From Episyrphus balteatus (taxonomy: Eukaryota > Arthropoda > Insecta > Diptera > Syrphidae), in assembly GCF_945859705.1 (NCBI RefSeq), contig NC_079134.1, positions 28,057,636 through 28,121,635 of the forward strand: a DNA stretch of 64,000 bases, read 5' to 3'. Below the pieces are notes generated by a model that saw only the letters and a program-made list of their open reading frames with translations, had not been told where the DNA came from and did not search any database. How positions within the stretch are numbered: the stretch's first letter is position 1; each line of letters starts with the position of its first letter. Below, in pieces: positions 57,361-64,000 of the stretch. The position numbers were made by a program, and so were the translations under genes.

Positions 57361-60300
57361 TAGGAGAGAGTGGGGCTAAAAGTAACAGGAGTAAGAATTA
57401 ACAGCTAAAAAAAACGATGTTCCTTTCAATATTAAGAAACGCGTAAAGGAGAAAAATACTCAATTTTTCCATATCTACCGGCACATTTTCTTCAGTTGAA
57501 GATAAGATGACAGGGTGAGAAGTTATACCAGTGGTGCCCAAAAAAAGCGTGTTTGTAACTTTTTTTTTAAATTTTATTTTTGGTCTACCTCTTAACCCGA
57601 AAAAGATAGAGTGCTAAGTTTTTTTTTGTTATATGCAATTGTGTTTTGGCTCTAATTGCGTGTAAATGTTATGTCTATATCAGTTTCGCTTTTTATTCAA
57701 ATTGATTTTGGGTGAAAAATTTCATGCTGGGGCTAGTTGTAACATTTTTCCGGGGCAAGTTGTAACATGCAAAAACCTACTTATAGATTTGTTCACTTAG
57801 GTATTTATGATTGCATAAAGTGTGACTCAGATAAAAACTCCTCTTATTATTAGCCCAGGGAAATTAGTAATTTAAATCGCATTTTTCGCGGGACAAAATT
57901 TTTTTCATGGAATGTGTTCGGGTGGTTGTCCTTATCATAAAAGTCAATTTGTTGGGAAAATTGGAGGTTGGGAACAGCCGCCATCTTGGAAAAGAGATTG
58001 GTAGCGTTTTTATTGAATAGCTCCATTGTTATTCATTTTAACAGAAAATGACAAAGGTAGGACTTATTAACAATAAAATTATCTAAACAATGATATACAA
58101 AACAATTCCGTGAGTTGATTAAATAAAATTTTATAGTTGGTCAAAGTGCGGGTTTGTATCGCAAGGTTGGGACAAAATGACATTTTTTCATATATCTGAC
58201 GAACTTTTGATTTGTTTGGATAATTCTTCAAGAATGTATTATAGTACTTATAATTACCTATAAAATGAGCCCACAATCGTTATTGTAACCATCGTATTGT
58301 AGAAGTAATCTAACTCCGAAACTCTCCATGTACTAGTCAAAAGTGAGAAAAAAGCTAGTTTTTTGCTAGTAGGCCGAGAAAATTTTGGGAGTAGAGGTAT
58401 AACCAAAATATAAGTACGCAGTTTTGCTGCCATACTCGTGTTAATGTCGATTTCAAAGGTCTGACAACTCTAATTTTGGGCTTTATACGGTTTTTGGGGG
58501 GTTTAATAACGTAAGTTTTCCAGTTAACGTGAATGGGCTAAATTTATACTATTTGAAATTATAAATATACAAGCTGATTCCCTATTATTTTTCCTAAATC
58601 TAGACACCCCAATCTTGAGGATGTGACCAATAGAACTCAAGATATAAGCCGTTTATACGATTATGTTTTAGAGGCTTTTTTGTTTCGATTTTTGTTTGTT
58701 TATTTGAATTGAAAAGCCTGATATGGTTAGTTAAAAAAGCTTATATCGTGAGTTCTATTAACCCCATAGCCGAGATTAAGGTGTCCAGATTTAGGAAAAA
58801 TAATAGAGCATCAGCTTGTATATTTATAATTTCAAATAGTACAAATTTAGCCCATTCACGTTAACTGGAAAATTTAAGTTATTTAACCCCCCAAAAACCG
58901 TATAAAGCCCAAAATTAGAGTTGTCAGACCTTTGAAATCGACATTAACACGAGTATGGCAGCAAAACTGCGTACTTATATTTTGGTTATACCTCTACTCC
59001 CAAAATTTTCTCGGCCTACTAGCAAAAAACTAGCTTTTTTCTCACTTTTGACTAGTACATGGAGAGTTTCGGAGTTAGATTACTTCTACAATACGATGGT
59101 TACAATAACGATTGTGGGCTCATTTTATAGGTAATTATAAGTACTATAATACATTCTTGAAGAATTATCCAAACAAATCAAAAGTTCGTCAGATATATGA
59201 AAAAATGTCATTTTGTCCCAACCTTGCGATACAAACCCGCACTTTGACCAACTATAAAATTTTATTTAATCAACTCACGGAATTGTTTTGTATATCATTG
59301 TTTAGATAATTTTATTGTTAATAAGTCCTACCTTTGTCATTTTCTGTTAAAATGAATAACAATGGAGCTATTCAATAAAAACGCTACCAATCTCTTTTCC
59401 AAGATGGCGGCTGTTCCCAACCTCCAATTTTCCCAACAAATTGACTTTTATGATAAGGACAACCACCCGAACACATTCCATGAAAAAAATTTTGTCCCGC
59501 GAAAAATGCGATTTCATGCCCATATTTTGACTAATTGCCCTGAGCTATATGTATTAATTCGACTTTTTTTTACTATTTACAAGTGAATTGTGATTTTTCG
59601 TTTATTTTATTTTTATTTATTTTGCATTACAACAAATGCTGTTTGTTATCAACTAATGTAAACTAATTTTTTAAATAAGTACCAGAGTTCAAACCTTTCT
59701 CGGTTTGGAGCATATTTATTCAACTTTCAGGGAAGAAAGACTTACTTTAACGTTCAACATAACGACTTTTCTCGACTTACCCCACTTTTTTCTAACCTAG
59801 AACACTTAAGAATTTTTTACCTAGTATAACCAACAACCCTGGATATAAATGCTTATAAATGAATTTGTATTTATTTTGGAATTGCAAACACATTTTGAAC
59901 CAACACTTGAATTTATAAAGCTTATAAAACAATTTATGAATTCAATTAATTTTAATTTAAGACTTTAGTCAAATCTTCTCCGAAATCTTGGATTTAATCC
60001 CTTTTTTTTCAAATCTGCACCAAAATTTCATGACTGAGGTTTGTTTTTATTATTACTAATTAAAATAAATAAATATAAACAAATAAAGTTATTTTTTTCT
60101 TATTTTTAGTTCTTGGTACAACCTACCTACCCCGGTATGTGTTACACTTTGCCCCGTATATGGGGTTGGTTGAAACAACACGATTTTTTTGTTGGAAGCT
60201 TTATTTTTCAACATTACCGTTAGGTTTTGAAAAAAAATTTGTGATGGATCTTGCAGCTAAAATGTGGTTCTTTTATCTAAAAAATGTTGGGTTGACTTAT

Positions 60301-60366
60301 TTTTAAATTTGTAGGAGTACCATCGGTTTTAGTAAAAAGTGTTACATTTTGCCCCCCTCTTCCCTA
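57361..60366. mobile_element. TIR element with TAGG...GGGGC...GTAACA ends, hosting a nested palindrome
   Basis: The 27-bp ends match at 22 positions when inverted (left TAGGAGAGAGTGGGGC, right mirror GCCCCCCTCTTCCCTA). Related words recur in the interior near both ends (GGGGCAAGTTGTAACA at about 57753; TGTTACACTTTGCCCCG at about 60138). No transposase frame. The fold-back at 57854-59542 is inserted in it; without it the element would be about 1.3 kb. Confidence 0.65.
57854..59542. mobile_element. Large fold-back element, ~800-bp arms, 1.7 kb palindrome
   Basis: Arms 57854-58650 and 58739-59542 are almost identical inverted copies around an 88-base centre. A 65-codon frame (MWAHFIGNYKYYNTFLKNYP...) therefore occurs identically on both strands (58276-58079 and 59112-59309), but it has no known domain and is taken as chance. 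The outermost about 45 bases differ more between arms. A diverged half copy lies at 49907. Confidence 0.9.
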
Positions 60367-60528
60367 CCATACTTATACTCTACATACTCTTTTTGAATAA
60401 AGAAAAGCACTTCACTCAGAAAATAAGAAATTAAATTCAGAGTTATGTTTTATAATTGAAAATATTTTCTTGTTATTTAAGCATTTACCATTGTGCGTTT
60501 TCATTAAAAATAAAAAAAAAATACATAT

Positions 60529-60766
60529 ATGTGCCCATGATTATGAAAGTGGACTAAGTCACTTTTTGCATTGTTTAAAGAAAAACTTACATAATAATTT
60601 TCTTATAACGATTTAATTATATTTCTTTTATGAAAGATAAAGAAGTTTATTTACTGCAATTTCGCTTTCAAATAAACTTTACCCCTTAAATAATAATTAT
60701 TTTTAGGCTAGATTTGAAGGCATTCTTAGGAGTGACTTAGTCCACTTTCATAATAAAGGGCACATT
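60529..60766. mobile_element. MITE with ~36-bp TIRs
   Basis: ATGTGCCCATGATTATGAAA then GTGGACTAAGTCAC at the left mirrors GTGACTTAGTCCACTTTCAT ... GGGCACAT at the right. 238 bp, AT-rich centre, no coding. Confidence 0.8.
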
Positions 60767-61148
60767 TATTCTAAATTAACCAATGCAACCAAAAATTTTT
60801 TGCAGGTTTGTTTTTTTATAAAAATAATTACTATGTTTCTTCGTGTTTATTAAAGCAAAAATTTTATGATTGAAAAACCTGAATTTACATAGAAAAGATT
60901 GTCTTTATTATAAAAAAAAAAGAGTGTGTGTACACATGTACACGCGACTGAAGTTATACTTCTCATTCAGTATATGTAAATGAATTTCATTTGATATTTT
61001 TAATTTCTATTATTAAATTAATTAATCCACACTTCGTTTTTTTACATTTTTATCAAGTGAACAATAAATTAATTCTTTCATCCTCCTTGCGTCCATGTAG
61101 TTTTCAATTTATTCTGTGAAATTTACTTATGTTGTAATATGGAACTTG
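60767..61148. other. Intergenic DNA, no gene recognised
   Basis: AT-rich spacer between two transposon-derived elements. Confidence 0.45.
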
Positions 61149-62565
61149 CAGGGTTGCTACAAAGCTCAAAAGTGAGCTGAGCTCAGCTCACAGCTCAGCT
61201 TAAATTTTGAGCTAGCTCACTTTTGAGCTATGTACCATAGCTCAGCTCATTTGAGCTGAAAGTGAGCTGAGCTGATGGTTGAGCTCAGCTGAGCTGTTGG
61301 GTGAGCTAAGGTAAAGTGATCTTATAGCTGTGATGGGTTAGAGGATACATTGATTTTTATTTGGAAAGTATAATGAAATATGAAGATATTTTAAACTTTT
61401 ATAAAACACCATAGCTTAAGATGTTTGGTTCTAGTTATTAATGGAATTATTTTAACACATGGATATTTTTATAAATAAAACAGATAATTTTTCGTGATCT
61501 TTTCTCTTGGTTTTTTTTTAATAGTAAATATATTTCTATTTTTTTAGTAAAATATTTCTTTTTTTATCATAAAAAAAATTTCGGTACAGTCCGGTTTTTC
61601 GACTTTTTTCAAAATTCCGAGAAAATCGCGTTTGAAAGTTGGGGTAAAATTTTTTTTCGAAAAATCCCCGAATCTTTGAACGCTCCTGGAAGCTAAACCG
61701 CTTGAGAGCAATTTTTGGGAGTAATGCCAAATGATAGCTTGTGCCATGGGCCTACGCTTTGCACATTGTCAGATTTTTAAAAAATCGCCTTCCATGTTAA
61801 ACCGCCACATCATGCCTATTTTTTCAGAATCGTGCTTATTTTTTTTTACTTTTAAGTTCTCCCGGTTTGAGAACGCGTGGACCTACAGGGATGGGAGTTG
61901 TACCCAAATGTAGGTTAGAGTCCCCTCTACCTTTTGGCATCAAAAATTTTATTTTCATTTTCTTCAAAATTCCGCGATATAGGCGTTGGAACGCTTTGAT
62001 CTAGAGACAGGGGAGTGGTGCCATATGAAAGCTTATATTCTCAGCTACCCGATAGTGGTATAATCCGGTTTTTCGATTTTTTTCAAAATTCCGAGAAAAT
62101 CGCGTTTGAAAGTTGGGGTAAAATTTTTTTTCGAAAAATCCCCGAGTCTTTGAACGCTCCTGGAAGCTAAACCGCTTGAGAGCAATTTTTGGGAGTGATG
62201 CCAAATGATAGCTTGTGTCATGGGCCTACGCTTTGCACATTGTCAGATTTTTAAAAAATCGCCTTCCATGTTAAACCGCCACATCATGCCTATTTTTTCA
62301 GAATCGTGCCTATTTTTTTTTTTACTTTTAAATTCTCCCGGTTTGAGAACGCGTGGACCTACAGGGATGGGAGTTGTACCCAAATGTAGGTTAGAGTCCC
62401 CGCTACCTTTTGGCATCTAAAAATTTTTTTTTCATTTTCTTCAAAATTCCGAGATATAGGCGTTGGAAGTTGGGGCGCTCACTTTCAGCTCAGCTCAAAT
62501 GAGCTAAGCTATGGTACCTAGCTCAAATTTGAGCTGAGCTGAAATGTGAGCTTTTTGCAACCCTT
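61149..62565. mobile_element. hAT-like non-autonomous element, GAGCTCAGCT-rich ends
   Basis: The ends CAGGGTTGCTACAAAGCTCA and its near-mirror AGCTTTTTGCAACCCTT are flanked by GGAACTTG (61141-61148) and GCAACTTG (62566-62573), an 8-bp duplication with one change. CAGGG ends with 8-bp duplications are typical of hAT. Both subterminal regions (61165-61310 and 62478-62550) are packed with GAGCT/CAGCT words. The centre is a direct repeat: 61591-61990 and 62065-62469 are near-identical (offset 474). Frames in the repeats are not supported as genes. Confidence 0.8.
61591..62469. repeat. Direct duplication inside the hAT-like element
   Basis: Two copies of about 400 bp share CCGGTTTTTCGA, GAGAAAATCGCGTTTGAAAG, TTGAACGCTCCTGGAAGC, TGGGCCTACGCTTTGCAC and GGATGGGAGTTGTACCCAAA, separated by about 75 bp. 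Confidence 0.85.
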
Positions 62566-62695
62566 GCAACTTGCCACATGGAAATTACCACATGCAACTT
62601 GCCCCATGCAGCTTGCCACATGCAACTTGCCACACGCAACTTGCCACATACAACTTGCCACATGCAACTTGCCACATGAAACATGTAACTTGCAA
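62564..62695 (+). repeat. 15-bp minisatellite (CAACTTGCCACATGC)n
   Basis: About eight imperfect 15-bp units beginning in the target duplication of the adjacent hAT-like element. The frame through it (LATCNLPHATC repeats) is a repeat translation. Confidence 0.85.
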
Positions 62696-64000
62696 CGTGT
62701 TGTGTGTTTTATGTTTGCCGTACTGCGGCGAACTGCATTTTTAAATACTAAAGTACTGCGTACTCTAAAGGTGAAACGACAGCCCTGCTACCCAGGGTGA
62801 TCGCGTCATAATCCCTTTGACATTCTTGTCAAAAAGTAAATTTTCATACTCACCCTCCCATAAGAAGTATAACTTCAAAAAAGTCAGTTAATAAAGTCAT
62901 GAGTCGGGCAACTTTTGTTACGGGTGGGGAACGTGCAAATTACTCCAGGTAGACAAAATTATTTTTTCTTAAGACAATTAAATTAAATCTCTATACGAAT
63001 GATGTAAATAACTAAAATAAGATTGACTTTGAATAAAAAGAGGCTTAGTCAGATTTTGTATTATGAACAAATTTAAGCAATTTCTTTAGGTTTCAATAAT
63101 TTTTTTTAATGTTATTTTAGTGATTGAATAAATTAAAAAAAAAAAAAATAGTGTCACTATCTGATGCATATAATTTCGAAACTTTTTTAATAATTGCCAT
63201 AATTTAAATTTAAATATAAATAAATCGTAATTATCGAACTCATTTTGGTTCTAACGTTGCATACAAAAGTTGTTGGCTTTATTATATTTCGATTTACTGT
63301 GTATGGAAAAGAACTTCAAACTATGAAGATCTTTTAATAACGTCATTTTGTAGTTTCGTTTATTGCAATATTGTAAAATACCTATATTATTTGAAACGAA
63401 TTTTCTAAAGAACGAACAAGTTTTTTTTGTATTATTGGATGAATTAACATTTAATAAGTGTTTATTATGTTTGCGATGTTTATTAATATTTACATTCAAA
63501 TTAAACCATCTATGTATAATGTCGTCAAAAAAATATATTATTCAGAAAAATCAGATACAGTTTTAAATCTTATTTAAATATGTAACAGGAAAATTTATAA
63601 AATTTTTATAAATTTGACTGCAACAGTCTCCCAGAGGAATGCTTTAGAAAATTTTTCAATTGTAACCTCAAAAAAATTAAATGAATTGCTAGGAAAGTTT
63701 CCAATTATTTCCAAATGTAATATCCTTTGTTGCATTAAGATCAAAATCTAAATAAGATCAAGATCTAAATTAAGCATAACTTTTTTTAAACAAAATTTCG
63801 GATTATCAAAATTAAAAAAAAAAAAAAAATACTAAAAAAAAAATTAAAATAGCAGTCGCGTAGACTAAAAAATAATTTCTTTTTCTTTATATCATCATCA
63901 TAAGGGTTAATGTAATGAAATAAGAAATGATGTCACACTACATAGTTTCCGCATGTTGTTCAATTAATTGAAATTCGTAGTGATACAAAAACTTGACGAT
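62696..64000. other. Intergenic DNA, no gene recognised
   Basis: AT-rich to the window end; no domain-bearing frame, RNA gene or clear element ends. Confidence 0.45.

Noticed and set aside
58079..59309. Identical 65-codon frames on opposite strands
   Set aside because: A consequence of the palindrome; no domain and no promoter or poly(A) signal.
62546..62800. 84-codon frame with LATCNLPHATC repeats
   Set aside because: Translation of the 15-bp minisatellite.

Overview
The window looks like nuclear DNA of an insect, most likely a higher fly (Diptera). It is AT-rich, has short spliced introns with GT...AG borders, carries MADF/BESS and BEL/Pao Gag-type proteins typical of insect genomes, and holds an errantivirus-like LTR element primed by a tRNA-Ser-type site. 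Most of the 64 kb is non-coding and filled with transposon-derived sequence. The species call is inference only.

Left part (1-12.5 kb): two spliced host genes lie tail to tail. On the + strand, four exons (1412-7797) encode a 473-residue BED zinc finger-MADF-BESS protein, probably a DNA-binding transcription or chromatin factor. On the - strand, two exons (12448-8152) encode a 232-residue pyroglutamyl-peptidase I with an intact Glu/Cys/His triad. Both genes have one large intron swollen by repeats. The 4.8 kb BED-MADF intron holds a 2.9 kb element with 31-bp terminal inverted repeats (TIRs) and a GGCCGTAT duplication that recall P elements. The 3.6 kb peptidase intron holds overlapping TIR repeats.

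Middle part (15.9-29.1 kb): a GC-rich fold-back made of GGTGC-type triplet-like repeats is followed by a MITE interrupted by a very young LTR retrotransposon (18080-21600). Its 297-bp LTRs differ at one base. It has lost gag and nearly all of pol but keeps an uninterrupted 656-codon envelope reading frame. Next comes a pair of divergently oriented, intact, intronless genes (23912-25090 minus; 27720-29021 plus). They encode Gag-like proteins of the BEL/Pao type (DUF1759-like region plus three zinc knuckles), with no visible pol or LTR. They look like host-adopted capsid genes and are the best candidate here for an undescribed system. A 1.08 kb fold-back transposon sits between them.

Right part (29-64 kb): I recognise no protein-coding gene. 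It holds many MITEs, hairpins and fold-back elements, including a 1.7 kb near-perfect palindrome nested in another TIR element. It also holds several tandem repeat arrays (94-bp, 130-bp, a degenerate 115-150-bp array and a 15-bp array), an inverted repeat carrying hammerhead-ribozyme-like core motifs in both arms, and a hAT-like element rich in GAGCT. A GAGA-rich, CAA/CAG-rich stretch at about 54.8-56.5 kb could be the promoter and non-coding first exon of a gene whose coding part lies outside, but this is weak.
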